A stretch of DNA of 64,000 bases from a virus: positions 1 through 64,000 of the IMG/VR virus record IMGVR_UViG_3300009149_000020, one strand, 5' to 3'. The notes beneath the pieces were generated by a model, which saw nothing but the letters and a program-made list of their open reading frames with translations, ran no database searches and was not told the DNA's origin. Positions 49,859 through 58,656 of this stretch are shown here, piece by piece. A program made the position numbers and the translations under genes. Position 1 is the stretch's first letter; each line of letters begins with the position of its first letter.

Positions 49859-50963
49859 GAAGGACATAAAACTTGCATGTAAAGTAGAGTATACACATGG
49901 TGATGGAACAGTACAAACCAAGGATCTTGCTACCTTTATAAGTTGTGGAATACGTTCGTGCTTAGCACCTCAAGGACTTGAGAAGCTCCTCACTGTATTA
50001 AAAGCGCTTGATGTTACAGATGATACACTTAGTTTATGCTATGTTCAACACTATGGTTACATGCCGCTCTTTCAAGTTCTTATAAGGTCAAATGATCCTT
50101 TCACTATTGACTTTTTTGTAAGAAAGGAAACAATTAACCTTGATGATTATCCTGACCTTATTGAGGATATAGGTCGGAATTACACTAACTGGTATCATGA
50201 GCATACTCCTACTGCGCCTGTGCCTACGCTACTGTCCATATTTAAGTATGTAATAGATGAAAGAAAGCATATTAGCTTTGCTACTAAGAAAAGCAAACCA
50301 AAGAAGCTACTTGAGCGGTTGTTAAACTGTACTTATCGTTTACGATTAACGCGTGATGAATGGGTTGAATTATTTGACTATTTTGAAACAAAAGGTTATC
50401 CTTTTGATAAAAAGAATTCATCGGGAACAACACCACTCATGGTTGCATGCGAGGCTAGCAATATAGAGGCAGTCGCAGCACTTATCACAAAAGGAGCTAA
50501 TGTTAACAATGTTAATAGTTCAGGATTGACACCGTTGTTAAAAGCTGTAAAAGTAGATAATCTTACTACAGTTGGGATGCTTCTTGAAGCAGGCGCTGAC
50601 ATAGATAAGACACAAAAAAATTCAGGAAAGTCTGCTCTTGAACTAGCAGTGACTTCAGGCAATACTGAAATGGTTAAGTTGCTTAAACGTTCCGGTGCTA
50701 ACATGCTTGTAGCTTGTGAAGGAAAAAATAATCCGTTTTTTATTAAATCTGATACTTATGGAAAGATTGATTTTGATAAAATACTCAGTTTACTTGAACT
50801 TGCAGCAGACTCCCCTGAAGGGTTGTTAACCGCAATGCTTTTTGCTATTCCTGCTAAAAATAAGGAAGCACGCGATCTTCTTGAAAAGATTTTAAAGATT
50901 AAAAATAGCAACAAGCAAGCTAAGGAGGATACTAATGAGGAAGGCAGTGAGGTGGATGTGTGA
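49839..50963 (+). CDS. Ankyrin repeat protein
   Basis: 374 residues from ATG 49839 (GGAGG six bases upstream; ATG 49833 is in the site). Ankyrin units: 'SGTTPLMVACEASNIEAVAALI', 'SSGLTPLLKAVKVDNLTTVGML', 'SGKSALELAVTSGNTEMVKLL'. The tail 'PEGLLTAMLFAIPAKNKEARDLLEKILKI' is the shared segment. Probable tandem duplicate of 48743. Overlaps the next gene by 29 bp. Confidence 0.92.
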   Translation: MDWQPREKDIKLACKVEYTHGDGTVQTKDLATFISCGIRSCLAPQGLEKLLTVLKALDVTDDTLSLCYVQHYGYMPLFQVLIRSNDPFTIDFFVRKETINLDDYPDLIEDIGRNYTNWYHEHTPTAPVPTLLSIFKYVIDERKHISFATKKSKPKKLLERLLNCTYRLRLTRDEWVELFDYFETKGYPFDKKNSSGTTPLMVACEASNIEAVAALITKGANVNNVNSSGLTPLLKAVKVDNLTTVGMLLEAGADIDKTQKNSGKSALELAVTSGNTEMVKLLKRSGANMLVACEGKNNPFFIKSDTYGKIDFDKILSLLELAADSPEGLLTAMLFAIPAKNKEARDLLEKILKIKNSNKQAKEDTNEEGSEVDV

Positions 50964-51543
50964 AAAATGTAAGCAGGAGTTTAGGACTGCCTGTGAGTGT
51001 AATACACATGAACTAACATGTGAGGAGACTCCTGTTGAGTCAGTCCTCGCATCAAAACTTTTGGACATAGAGGATGCTAGAGGTTCGGGAATCATAGGAA
51101 GTGTTATTCCTTATGATCTGATTTTAACCGTAATTGCAACAAGATCTAACGCTCTATATTTTTGTGCGCGGGTAGATGAAATAGCCACATCTTGTGATAA
51201 AAAGCCTATGCGAGCATATCAAGAAGTTTATGTTGAAACAACCGTAGAGGAAATTAGGCAGCTTAACAAAGGTGAAATCTCCTTTTCGTCTATTGTTATG
51301 CATCCTAGGAATTCAATAATAATTATGGAGGAGTCTACAGCACACGATGTAGCAAGCATACATGCTCCTGAAAAGTCAGAACAGCTTCCATTTATTACAA
51401 CTATTTTAAGTTTTCCTAGAGAGTATTTTGGGAGTGAGTTTGATCTTGATAATTATGTTGATAAAGATGACATAGGTTTTATAAACGAGACGTTTGAGGA
51501 TAAGCTTGCGAATATTGAAAGGAGGATCAATGCCGACAGCTAA
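50935..51543 (+). CDS. Zinc-finger N-terminus protein
   Basis: 202 residues. 'WMCEKCKQEFRTACECNTHE' followed by Cys gives C-x2-C-x(12)-H-x3-C, a C2HC/C2H2-like finger in the first 30 residues. The rest (~45-200) is alpha/beta and unidentified. A DNA- or protein-binding finger is likely. Overlaps both neighbours (29 and 14 bp). Confidence 0.8.
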   Translation: MRKAVRWMCEKCKQEFRTACECNTHELTCEETPVESVLASKLLDIEDARGSGIIGSVIPYDLILTVIATRSNALYFCARVDEIATSCDKKPMRAYQEVYVETTVEEIRQLNKGEISFSSIVMHPRNSIIIMEESTAHDVASIHAPEKSEQLPFITTILSFPREYFGSEFDLDNYVDKDDIGFINETFEDKLANIERRINADS

Positions 51544-52183
51544 AAAAGATTTAAAAGAAGGATACATTTATAGAGTGAGAACAAGAAGCATGGGAATGGC
51601 GGCTGTATGGACAGGTGTATCCTTTTTAGGTGTTAGGGAGAAATTTGGAGCTATTTTCTTGTTCGAGGAATTTTGTTACGAGGACGGGCCTCCTTTTGGA
51701 ACAGTTACCTGTCATGAAGAAATCAGAAAATGTGAAGCTCCTTTACGTGTGGATGATAAATGGAACAAGGCTTTAATTAAAATTATTGAGGATGTACACG
51801 ATAGTCTTAAATCCAGAGATTATGTTAGAACACAGAATATGTTATATAGATGGACAGAAGATGCAATAGGATATGTTATGGATTCTAACGAAGCTTTGTG
51901 GGCTTATGGAGGTAGAGTTTTATCAAACCTTTTAGATACTGGTCCTGTTTGTATAGAAGATTATCCTGGCAAGGTAGCAGAGACTATTAAACAAACACGA
52001 GTATTTTATAACATGTCTGTTCAAGAGTTAGCAGAAAAAACTGGGTTAGCAGAAGCTGTTATCTCTGACATTGAAAACCCTAAAAAGGTTAATGATATCC
52101 ATGATATAGCTAAAGTCTGCGCAGAACTAAATCTCAATGTTCTTACAATAGGTATAGCGACTACAAAAGGAGAGGTAACATGA
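51530..52183 (+). CDS. Protein with C-terminal XRE-like HTH
   Basis: 217 residues from ATG 51530 behind AAAGGAGGATCA. Strand-rich N-terminal domain; residues ~155-215 ('ETIKQTRVFYNMSVQELAEKTG' then 'AVISDIENPKKVNDIHDIAKVC') are an XRE-type HTH. The C-terminal placement of the HTH is unusual for a repressor and resembles antitoxins of the HigA/MqsA kind, where an N-terminal domain binds a partner. No toxin gene is evident beside it. Confidence 0.78.
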   Translation: MPTAKKDLKEGYIYRVRTRSMGMAAVWTGVSFLGVREKFGAIFLFEEFCYEDGPPFGTVTCHEEIRKCEAPLRVDDKWNKALIKIIEDVHDSLKSRDYVRTQNMLYRWTEDAIGYVMDSNEALWAYGGRVLSNLLDTGPVCIEDYPGKVAETIKQTRVFYNMSVQELAEKTGLAEAVISDIENPKKVNDIHDIAKVCAELNLNVLTIGIATTKGEVT

Positions 52184-53049
52184 GTAAAAAAGAAAAGCAA
52201 CCACAAGTAAAAGAATTAACAAAGGAACAGCAAGCATTGTTCTTTGATTTGCCTGCAAGTACAAAAAGTGCGTTTCTTAGAAGGATGATTTATAGTGCAC
52301 TTGGTAGAAAGGATATCATAGCACTTAAAGAACTTGCATCGTTAGCTGATACATTAGGGTCTAATGTTTTTACACACGCTTCCACTTTAAAAGAAATAGG
52401 ACTCAGAGCCTCTTATGAAACTATACGTTTTTTAATGGAGCATCCTTTTATACAAAAAAATATTAAGAAGGGTAACGCTTTTCCTTTATTAAAAGGAGTG
52501 TGTATTTCAAAGGATACTGAATCACTACATTATTTTGTTGATCACCCTGAACATCCTGTGACACAATTAATTAAGGAAGCAGGTGTAGGTAATCGTATGT
52601 TTGCAAGCTATAATGACGAGCACAGTCCTATAATTGTGGCAGCTAGAGAAAAAGATCTGCATCTTATCAAAAAAATTATTGCAATGTATCCTCCAAATTC
52701 TAGATTCTCTCTTGAAGAAAAAAGTACAATTGTTTTAGACTACTTACGTAGTGCACTCAGTCCTTTGTCAACTGGTCTCACTTCTAAAAAAAAGCAGCAA
52801 GTGAAATCGGAGTGTCTTCGTATTGTTGACGAGATACTTTCTACAATGCATATAGAATTTGAAGAAATTGTAGCCCCTAAATATCATCCACTTACACACT
52901 GGATGCTTCCTTTTGTAGGCGAATTTATTTTTAAAGAAAAGCATTTAGGTATGTTAGCAATGCGTAAAGATTGGCAAGGTGAGGTTGCTAGAGAGCTATT
53001 AGCTAAAAAAGAGGAGAAGACTAATGAAAATCAGAACAGGCTTTATTAG
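52180..53049 (+). CDS. Ankyrin-like helical repeat protein
   Basis: 289 residues. Degenerate helix pairs ('LKEIGLRASYETIRFLMEHPFI', 'SPIIVAAREKDLHLIKKIIAMY') fit ankyrin spacing but lack the GADvN turn. The end 'HLGMLAMRKDWQGEVARELLAKKEE' resembles the shared C-terminal segment. Overlaps SNSSS protein 3 by 26 bp. Confidence 0.8.
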   Translation: MSKKEKQPQVKELTKEQQALFFDLPASTKSAFLRRMIYSALGRKDIIALKELASLADTLGSNVFTHASTLKEIGLRASYETIRFLMEHPFIQKNIKKGNAFPLLKGVCISKDTESLHYFVDHPEHPVTQLIKEAGVGNRMFASYNDEHSPIIVAAREKDLHLIKKIIAMYPPNSRFSLEEKSTIVLDYLRSALSPLSTGLTSKKKQQVKSECLRIVDEILSTMHIEFEEIVAPKYHPLTHWMLPFVGEFIFKEKHLGMLAMRKDWQGEVARELLAKKEEKTNENQNRLY

Positions 53050-53539
53050 TAACAGTTCGAGCAGTTCTTTCATTGTAGGAATAGGTATGCATCTATTAGA
53101 TGACATAAAAGATATGGAAAAATTAAAGTACATGCTTTGTGTAGAAGACTGGACAGAAGTTAATCCTTATAACGAGCCTGGAGAAGGTTTACCTATAGAC
53201 GAAGCTATTTCTATTTTACAAAATGACTTAGCGGAGGCTAAAGACGCAACTGAAGAAGAAATAATTGAATTATTATCGCGCAGTTACACATTGCAGTTGT
53301 ATGTTGCTGACAGTAATAACCTAGGTTTAGAGGATACACGAGAACAGCATGCTGCGCGCATTGCTAAAATACGCAAGGATTCTTTAGAGCTTGCTAAAAA
53401 CTATTGGAATAACTACAAGAAAGATAACACAAAGTATTTTATTCTTGACTATGCTGACGACGAAGATGCATGTATGGAACACGGCGGGTTACTTGAGCAA
53501 GGTGCAGGTGTTAGCTGTATTAGAATTTCGAATCATTAA
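53024..53539 (+). CDS. SNSSS-start protein 3
   Basis: 171 residues, ATG 53024 (AAGAGGAGAAGACTA upstream). Opens MKIRTGFISNSSSSSFIVGI, nearly identical to the two at 2.7 and 3.5 kb, although 50 kb away and surrounded by ankyrin-type genes. The remainder is acidic and helical ('LARIAKIRKDSLELAKN'-like). It ends '..GVSCIRISNH', and SNSSS protein 2 ends '..TVVTVNNH', so a short beta-strand plus N-H end may also be shared. No radical SAM gene lies near this copy in the window. Confidence 0.88.
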   Translation: MKIRTGFISNSSSSSFIVGIGMHLLDDIKDMEKLKYMLCVEDWTEVNPYNEPGEGLPIDEAISILQNDLAEAKDATEEEIIELLSRSYTLQLYVADSNNLGLEDTREQHAARIAKIRKDSLELAKNYWNNYKKDNTKYFILDYADDEDACMEHGGLLEQGAGVSCIRISNH

Positions 53540-53553
53540 GTGAGGAGAAGATA

Positions 53554-53895
53554 ATGAGCAAGGATGATGTATGTACCCCACTAGCTGATTTAGATAGAGT
53601 TGAATTCGTAGATAAATTTAAAAAAGAACTATGCCATAAATGTAGAAGTAACGCAGTTGTTTATTTATTACGTGAAAGAGATAAGGGCTTTATTGCTGGT
53701 AAAGGAAAAGGAAAGCGAGAGGGTAAGCAAAAAATCCTCAATGCTATAGCGATCCCTCTAGCTGAGTTAATTCTTAAGCACGAAGGATTACTTGGACAGT
53801 TATTGCTTGATCCTGATATGACTGATGAAGTTAAATATTTTCTACTCGAACAAAAAAAGTTTTATGACAAGTATCTAAAAAATGTTGTCAAATAG
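53554..53895 (+). CDS. Hypothetical protein
   Basis: 113 residues behind GTGAGGAGAAGATA. Basic, helical ('KFKKELCHKCRSNAVVYLL' contains a CxxC). 'GKGKGKREGKQK' in the middle is a flexible Lys/Gly-rich loop. Unknown. Confidence 0.78.
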   Translation: MSKDDVCTPLADLDRVEFVDKFKKELCHKCRSNAVVYLLRERDKGFIAGKGKGKREGKQKILNAIAIPLAELILKHEGLLGQLLLDPDMTDEVKYFLLEQKKFYDKYLKNVVK

Positions 53896-53903
53896 GAGTT
53901 AGT

Positions 53904-54311
53904 ATGATTACAAAAAGTATTGATTCTTGCTTTGAGTTTGAATGGACTCCTTTGTATGTTCAAGACGTTTCCACTATTGAAGTAGACCAGAATGAATTAA
54001 CAGACATGTTAAATTTATGGAATAATCATAATAAACATTCTATACCTTACGACCAACATCCTACAGTCTTAGTTACTTGTGATATATTTGCACCAGTAGT
54101 GTCAGATAGTGATTTGGACGACATTTTAGAAGTTATGTGTACATGTGAAAGTTTTATGTTTTTTGTAATAACAGCTGCGAAAGACATAAAAGAAGTTGAC
54201 AACAAAATAATGAAGTCTGATGTTACCAGCAGGTACTTAGGTGGCGGAGATTATTTAGTGAATTTAAATGTATTGTTTATAGCACGACACCGAGATATAG
54301 TAGTTGCATAG
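53904..54311 (+). CDS. Hypothetical protein
   Basis: 135 residues behind ATAGGAGTTAGT. Alpha/beta with acidic surface ('SDSDLDDILEVMCTCESFMF') and strands near the end ('GDYLVNLNVLFIARH'). No family recognised. Confidence 0.78.
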   Translation: MITKSIDSCFEFEWTPLYVQDVSTIEVDQNELTDMLNLWNNHNKHSIPYDQHPTVLVTCDIFAPVVSDSDLDDILEVMCTCESFMFFVITAAKDIKEVDNKIMKSDVTSRYLGGGDYLVNLNVLFIARHRDIVVA

Positions 54312-54319
54312 GAGAGTTT

Positions 54320-55192
54320 ATGGCATATATTAGTTTCAAAAAACCTAGCACAAAAAAGCATCGACCTAATCTTAAAAGTAAAGATTTAAAAGTGCTTAAT
54401 CACGATACAATTAAACCTTGGATACAAAAGCATTTATATGCGTCTGCGTTAGGGTATGTTAAGAGTCGCTCGAGGGTGAAGGAAGAGTATCCTTCTAAAG
54501 CTACAGATTTGTTTATGCTTTTAAGAACGCTAAAGATTCCTATTAGAGGAAGACTTCTTTTTGCCATTGGAGAAAGAGGCACAGTACAGTTTATAAGCTG
54601 GTTTATTGATGAGATGCAAAACGGGAAACTTTCACACTCGTCAGCCTATCGTATATTAATGGGAATGGTTTACAGTGGAAGGCGTGATGAAATCGCATAC
54701 TTACTTAAAAAATATATACATCTTTTTAAACCTGTATTACACAAACCTTGGAATCAGCACGCTGATGGAGCTATGGGTAACTCCATTTTTTCAGCCCTAA
54801 CTAATGTAAATGGAGGATATCACCCTGATATTAGGGACATCCTAAAAGAAGCGTTTAAAGGTGAAAATATTCCCGAACTATTTCCTAAAAACACTTTCCT
54901 AGAGTTACTAACGTATCGGAAGGTTAAGTGTGCTTTAGTAATACTTGATGTATTAAGCATTAACCCCTTTGTAGACATACCCTCTAAATACTTTGAATTA
55001 GAAGGAAGAGGGAGTAACAACTTTGTAGGTTATGAAAAAGAACTAACTAATGTACTATGCCAGTATATAGTTAACAATTGTGATGAATCTGAAGCAAGTA
55101 TGTTATGTTTTCATAAAAATACAATAATAAAACAGGCTGCTTCTAACGCTCTACTACTTATCAGTAAAGGAGAAAATAATGGAGACGTTTAA
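54320..55192 (+). CDS. Ankyrin-like helical repeat protein
   Basis: 290 residues. Basic N-terminus (KKPSTKKHRPNLKSKDLK), then helix pairs with weak ankyrin spacing ('GTVQFISWFIDEMQNGKL', 'RRDEIAYLLKKYIHLF'). The tail 'SEASMLCFHKNTIIKQAASNALLL' is the shared C-terminal segment. Overlaps the next YY/W gene by 14 bp, placing the two tail-bearing classes side by side. Confidence 0.8.
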   Translation: MAYISFKKPSTKKHRPNLKSKDLKVLNHDTIKPWIQKHLYASALGYVKSRSRVKEEYPSKATDLFMLLRTLKIPIRGRLLFAIGERGTVQFISWFIDEMQNGKLSHSSAYRILMGMVYSGRRDEIAYLLKKYIHLFKPVLHKPWNQHADGAMGNSIFSALTNVNGGYHPDIRDILKEAFKGENIPELFPKNTFLELLTYRKVKCALVILDVLSINPFVDIPSKYFELEGRGSNNFVGYEKELTNVLCQYIVNNCDESEASMLCFHKNTIIKQAASNALLLISKGENNGDV

Positions 55193-55847
55193 AGTTCATA
55201 CTAGCTCTTATAAACTTGCTAAACTTGGAAATTTTTTATCATACTTCGATTGTCCTTTTCCTCCAAGAATAAGTGATGGCGCAACATTGTTAGGGGCCAT
55301 CCTCGAATTAATGAAAAGAGGGGCAACTGTTGAATTACCTGAAACATTTAAAACTTCTAAGGATTGGTGGGATAGAGCGGCTTATTGTTTAACAACAGGA
55401 AAGGAGCTTCCAAATGACACATCTAAGTTAGTGAGGTGCGCTTACTTAATGACTTGTCCTGAAGTAGAAGAAGCCAAGCATAATTCTTACGAAGTAATTA
55501 GAGCATTATACTATACAGCAAATAATTGGACAGACCCTGATTGGTTGTTGGATGACTCTGCTAAGATACGTAGACAAGGTGCTGTATTGAGCCCAAGCGT
55601 TGACTTTACCCAAGAGAGTGTAACAACAGCATATATCGCTTTACTTAATGATATTCTTCAAACTACACATGCTAAACGTTTAACTAGTAAAAATGACTTT
55701 AACATTTTACGAACATTACAAAAGCTGGAGAAAGCTATACTTTCGCGTTTACTACTTGAGAATGACAAAATTATACACCCACGTTTTAAAAAAGTTATTA
55801 AAGACATTCTTGACGAAGTACCAGTTGAAAAGATTTTTGGAGGGTAA
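55179..55847 (+). CDS. YY/W repeat family protein
   Basis: 222 residues. N-terminal 'KTSKDWWDRAAYCLTTGKELP' resembles the pre-repeat region of 13563; then 'VIRALYYTANNWTDPDWLLDD' and core 'KIRRQGAVLSPSVDF'. The tail 'LEKAILSRLLLENDKIIHPRFKKVIKDIL' fits the shared segment. Only one full YY/W unit, so this is a short member. Confidence 0.85.
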   Translation: METFKVHTSSYKLAKLGNFLSYFDCPFPPRISDGATLLGAILELMKRGATVELPETFKTSKDWWDRAAYCLTTGKELPNDTSKLVRCAYLMTCPEVEEAKHNSYEVIRALYYTANNWTDPDWLLDDSAKIRRQGAVLSPSVDFTQESVTTAYIALLNDILQTTHAKRLTSKNDFNILRTLQKLEKAILSRLLLENDKIIHPRFKKVIKDILDEVPVEKIFGG

Positions 55848-55851
55848 GCGT

Positions 55852-56676
55852 ATGGGATGGTTAACCGGAAAGGGTACCGAAGTAGAGAAAAAGGAAAAAA
55901 CAGAAGATGTGTTTGACTATAAGATTAAAAGAGATTCAGACAATTATGTTAACGTTAAACACTATAGGCAAAAGTATTCGCTTAATTATCGAGATAGGTT
56001 TGAGTATTATGCTAATGTAACGGACTGGAAGGACGAAGACGCAAGAGACGATCCTGCAGAAACAGTCAGACGTACTTACTATGATACGTGTGCTTGGAAG
56101 GATGCTTATGCAAAAAAAGATGAGTCTGTAACTATTAGATATACTTATTACAAAAATAATAAATGGAAGGACGCTGATGCAAAAAAAGATGAAAATGCAG
56201 ATATACGTATTTCCTACTATGATGCTCATAACTGGTCTGACTTTGATTGGTATACGGAGACAAACTTATCTGTTATAAACAAAGGTTTTAGCTCCTGCCA
56301 GTCATTCTTAATAAACGACGACTTTATACAATGCTTAGAACTAGTTCTTGTACAGCCACCACCTTATTCTCAGATCGCAGTATGGTTAGGCCCCTTTGAC
56401 CTATATTCTTTATTTAAACTAGTATCTAGGTTATCTGAAGCACTATGTTCTAGATTATTATTTGCTCAGTTGCAAGACGCAACTCGAGAGCTTATTGGAT
56501 TTTTTATGACAATTAAGAATGATGATAAAAAATTTGTACAGTTCTGGCAGATCATTATAGAAGCTAATGATGATCATCCATCTTTAAAGTGTACCTCACT
56601 AGCTACAGCTGTAGCAGAATGTACTGTCGCAGATTTAGAAGAGACGGAGGAAGTGATTGAAGAAACCGAAATATAG
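55852..56676 (+). CDS. YY/W repeat family protein
   Basis: 274 residues from ATG 55852; a longer in-frame ORF from 55693 overlaps the preceding gene throughout and is rejected. Five regular units between residues ~25 and 135, such as 'VRRTYYDTCAWKDAYAKKDE', 'IRYTYYKNNKWKDADAKKDE' and 'IRISYYDAHNWSDFDWY'. Core 'LSVINKGFSSCQSFLINDDF', tail 'SEALCSRLLFAQLQDATRELI'. 'FLIN' subgroup. The last 35 residues are acidic. Overlaps the next gene by 20 bp. Confidence 0.9.
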   Translation: MGWLTGKGTEVEKKEKTEDVFDYKIKRDSDNYVNVKHYRQKYSLNYRDRFEYYANVTDWKDEDARDDPAETVRRTYYDTCAWKDAYAKKDESVTIRYTYYKNNKWKDADAKKDENADIRISYYDAHNWSDFDWYTETNLSVINKGFSSCQSFLINDDFIQCLELVLVQPPPYSQIAVWLGPFDLYSLFKLVSRLSEALCSRLLFAQLQDATRELIGFFMTIKNDDKKFVQFWQIIIEANDDHPSLKCTSLATAVAECTVADLEETEEVIEETEI

Positions 56677-56914
56677 AGTCAAACATATTCTTAAGATAAC
56701 CAAAACTTTGAAGTATGAAAAAGTTGTTACACTGGATGAAGGTATTGCTAGAGTATTAACATTAGTCGGAAAAGATTATGGAACGGCTTCTGTAGTTAGA
56801 GCCAACATTGATTTAGAATTATTAAATGAGCAAGGTAAATGGCAATCGTGGGTTGATGACAATGGTCATGATATTATCGATATATTAAATGTTGAGGTAT
56901 TTGAGAATGTATAA
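56657..56914 (+). CDS. Small hypothetical protein, TTG start
   Basis: 85 residues from TTG 56657, six bases after GGAGG; no in-frame ATG fits. Basic first 20 residues (KKPKYRVKHILKITKTLKY), then beta/alpha. No family recognised. Confidence 0.72.
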   Translation: MKKPKYRVKHILKITKTLKYEKVVTLDEGIARVLTLVGKDYGTASVVRANIDLELLNEQGKWQSWVDDNGHDIIDILNVEVFENV

Positions 56915-56923
56915 GGAGGTTAA

Positions 56924-57775
56924 ATGACCACTGAAGAAAACGCAAAGTTTTTGAAAACATTTATAGAGAAAATAGATTATACTGTCATAAATGGCGCCAC
57001 TTTACGCATAATGACATCTGGCTTACTAGCACTAAAAGCAGCAAGAAACCTTACGAAGGTTACGGTAAGATCTAATTGCCTAGTTTCACGTAACTGGCAG
57101 TACTCTACCATATTTATAAATATGTTTGATGCTATTACATGTGATTGTACTAAAGAGGATGAGCAAAAGTATTTAAAGAATTTAGACATAAGCGTAAGAC
57201 TTTGCTATTATGCAAATGCACAAAATATTAAATTGATGTTTGAGGATCATTGTGTAGATGTTAGGAGAATAGGGTATGAGTTAGCAATGTATCCAGAGGA
57301 GATGAAAAAAGATAGAGCGACTAGTATTCGCCGTGGGTATTATAAGTATCATCATATGGGATATCATTTAGATATGAAACATGATACGCATTATGAGGTA
57401 AAGAGACAATATTACAAACATAACGCTTATCAAGATATAGATTGGATCATCGATCCTCACAGTCAAATTTTTTGCAATGGTTTTAATAATGCGTTGGATG
57501 GTAATCGTTTGTCCGATGACCAAGTAGCAGCGCTTAAAGCATCATTAACTAAGCGGCATATAAAAAGATTTTTTGAAAGAATCATAAACCTTAATTATTA
57601 TAGTCAACGATTCACTAGTAATAATGTGGGTAAACAGCAACTTCTTAGTATCATGTATGATTTAGCGCCAACACTATTTGTGCGTACTGTATTTTCATTA
57701 AAGGACGCAGAAGCACGAAAGGCCTGGCAATCAATAGTTCATGAGAAAGAAAGGAGGAACGTATGCAAGAAGTAG
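56924..57775 (+). CDS. YY/W repeat family protein
   Basis: 283 residues behind TAAGGAGGTTAA. Loose units 'ISVRLCYYANAQNIKLMFED', 'IRRGYYKYHHMGYHLDMKHD', then 'VKRQYYKHNAYQDIDWIID' and core 'SQIFCNGFNNALDG'. The tail 'APTLFVRTVFSLKDAEARKAW' keeps the pattern. It is the most diverged of the repeat-bearing members (Trp often replaced). Overlaps the next gene by 13 bp. Confidence 0.85.
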   Translation: MTTEENAKFLKTFIEKIDYTVINGATLRIMTSGLLALKAARNLTKVTVRSNCLVSRNWQYSTIFINMFDAITCDCTKEDEQKYLKNLDISVRLCYYANAQNIKLMFEDHCVDVRRIGYELAMYPEEMKKDRATSIRRGYYKYHHMGYHLDMKHDTHYEVKRQYYKHNAYQDIDWIIDPHSQIFCNGFNNALDGNRLSDDQVAALKASLTKRHIKRFFERIINLNYYSQRFTSNNVGKQQLLSIMYDLAPTLFVRTVFSLKDAEARKAWQSIVHEKERRNVCKK

Positions 57776-58011
57776 ACGACAAACACTATACTCTTTATGT
57801 ATTCGAATGTGTGATTGCTAGATATAAATTAATGTTTAATAGGATTGTTAATGATGACGGTGACGTCAGTTTTGAGGAAGAGGTTATCATTAATGGTTTT
57901 ATGGATTGTCCTCTTTGTACATTAGCTGAAAATGAAGCTGAGGCAAGAAAGATACTTATAGATGCAGGTGACGACTATACTGATATTGGAAGATTACTTG
58001 CGACAATGTGA
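57763..58011 (+). CDS. Small acidic hypothetical protein
   Basis: 82 residues behind AAAGGAGGAACGT. 'YTLYVFECVIARYKLMFNRI' then acidic 'DDGDVSFEEEVIING'; CPLC near residue 50. Unknown. Confidence 0.77.
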   Translation: MQEVDDKHYTLYVFECVIARYKLMFNRIVNDDGDVSFEEEVIINGFMDCPLCTLAENEAEARKILIDAGDDYTDIGRLLATM

Positions 58012-58021
58012 GGAGGCAATA

Positions 58022-58288
58022 ATGAAGTATTACCAAGTAGTAAAAACACTGGAGTATAAAAATATTTCAAAAATTTGCAATGAGTTTTTATGCATGCCAT
58101 GTGCAATAGGAAACATCAACGATCGTAGGAAATATTATCCTGAAGGTGCATACATCACAGATAAGGGGCACGAGCAAGCCATCCGTAAAAATGCATTTGA
58201 ATTAAGAGCATCTAACCACCATGCGTTTGATTATTATGATTTTGCTATTACATTCTTTCGAGAGGTTACAGCAGAGGAGGCACAATGA
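58022..58288 (+). CDS. Small hypothetical protein
   Basis: 88 residues from ATG 58022 behind TGAGGAGGCAATA; an in-frame ATG at 57962 lies inside the previous gene. Mixed alpha/beta with 'CNEFLCMPCAIGNINDRRKY'. Overlaps the next start by 4 bp. Confidence 0.77.
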   Translation: MKYYQVVKTLEYKNISKICNEFLCMPCAIGNINDRRKYYPEGAYITDKGHEQAIRKNAFELRASNHHAFDYYDFAITFFREVTAEEAQ

Positions 58289-58656
58289 CTAATTTTGTAG
58301 CAATGTATCATGTTATATCATCTGAAGGACCGGACAACCTATATGTTAACATTCCTTTTGTTGCTGAAAATGGTTTATATATAGCTGTGTTTGAGGATGA
58401 GGACGACCCTAATCAATCGTATATTGAAATTGCTGACAATAAGTATGAGCACAACACGAAAGTATACTATTCCTTTTGTGGGTTCGCTGATGAAGAAGAA
58501 GCACTCAAAGTTTGCAAAGAAATATGTGCTCTTGTAAATCAATACTGGCAGATAAAGCTTGACAACATACAGCAACAAGCTGTTACAATGAAAAAACTTT
58601 CAAGACGTTTAGTCTTTGAGGAGAGAAAGCAAGATGAAAAATCAATCCCCTCCTGA
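58285..58656 (+). CDS. Hypothetical protein
   Basis: 123 residues. Strand-rich first half ('NFVAMYHVISSEGPDNLYVN'), then helical and Gln/Lys-rich. Starts in an ATGA overlap behind GAGGAGGCACA. The following 80 bp (58657-58736) hold no gene I can support, only a few very short ORFs. Confidence 0.78.
   Translation: MTNFVAMYHVISSEGPDNLYVNIPFVAENGLYIAVFEDEDDPNQSYIEIADNKYEHNTKVYYSFCGFADEEEALKVCKEICALVNQYWQIKLDNIQQQAVTMKKLSRRLVFEERKQDEKSIPS

Noticed and set aside
55693-55851. Longer version of the YY/W gene starting at 55693
   Set aside because: The first 53 codons lie wholly within the 55179 gene in another frame, while ATG 55852 gives an immediate start after that gene's stop.
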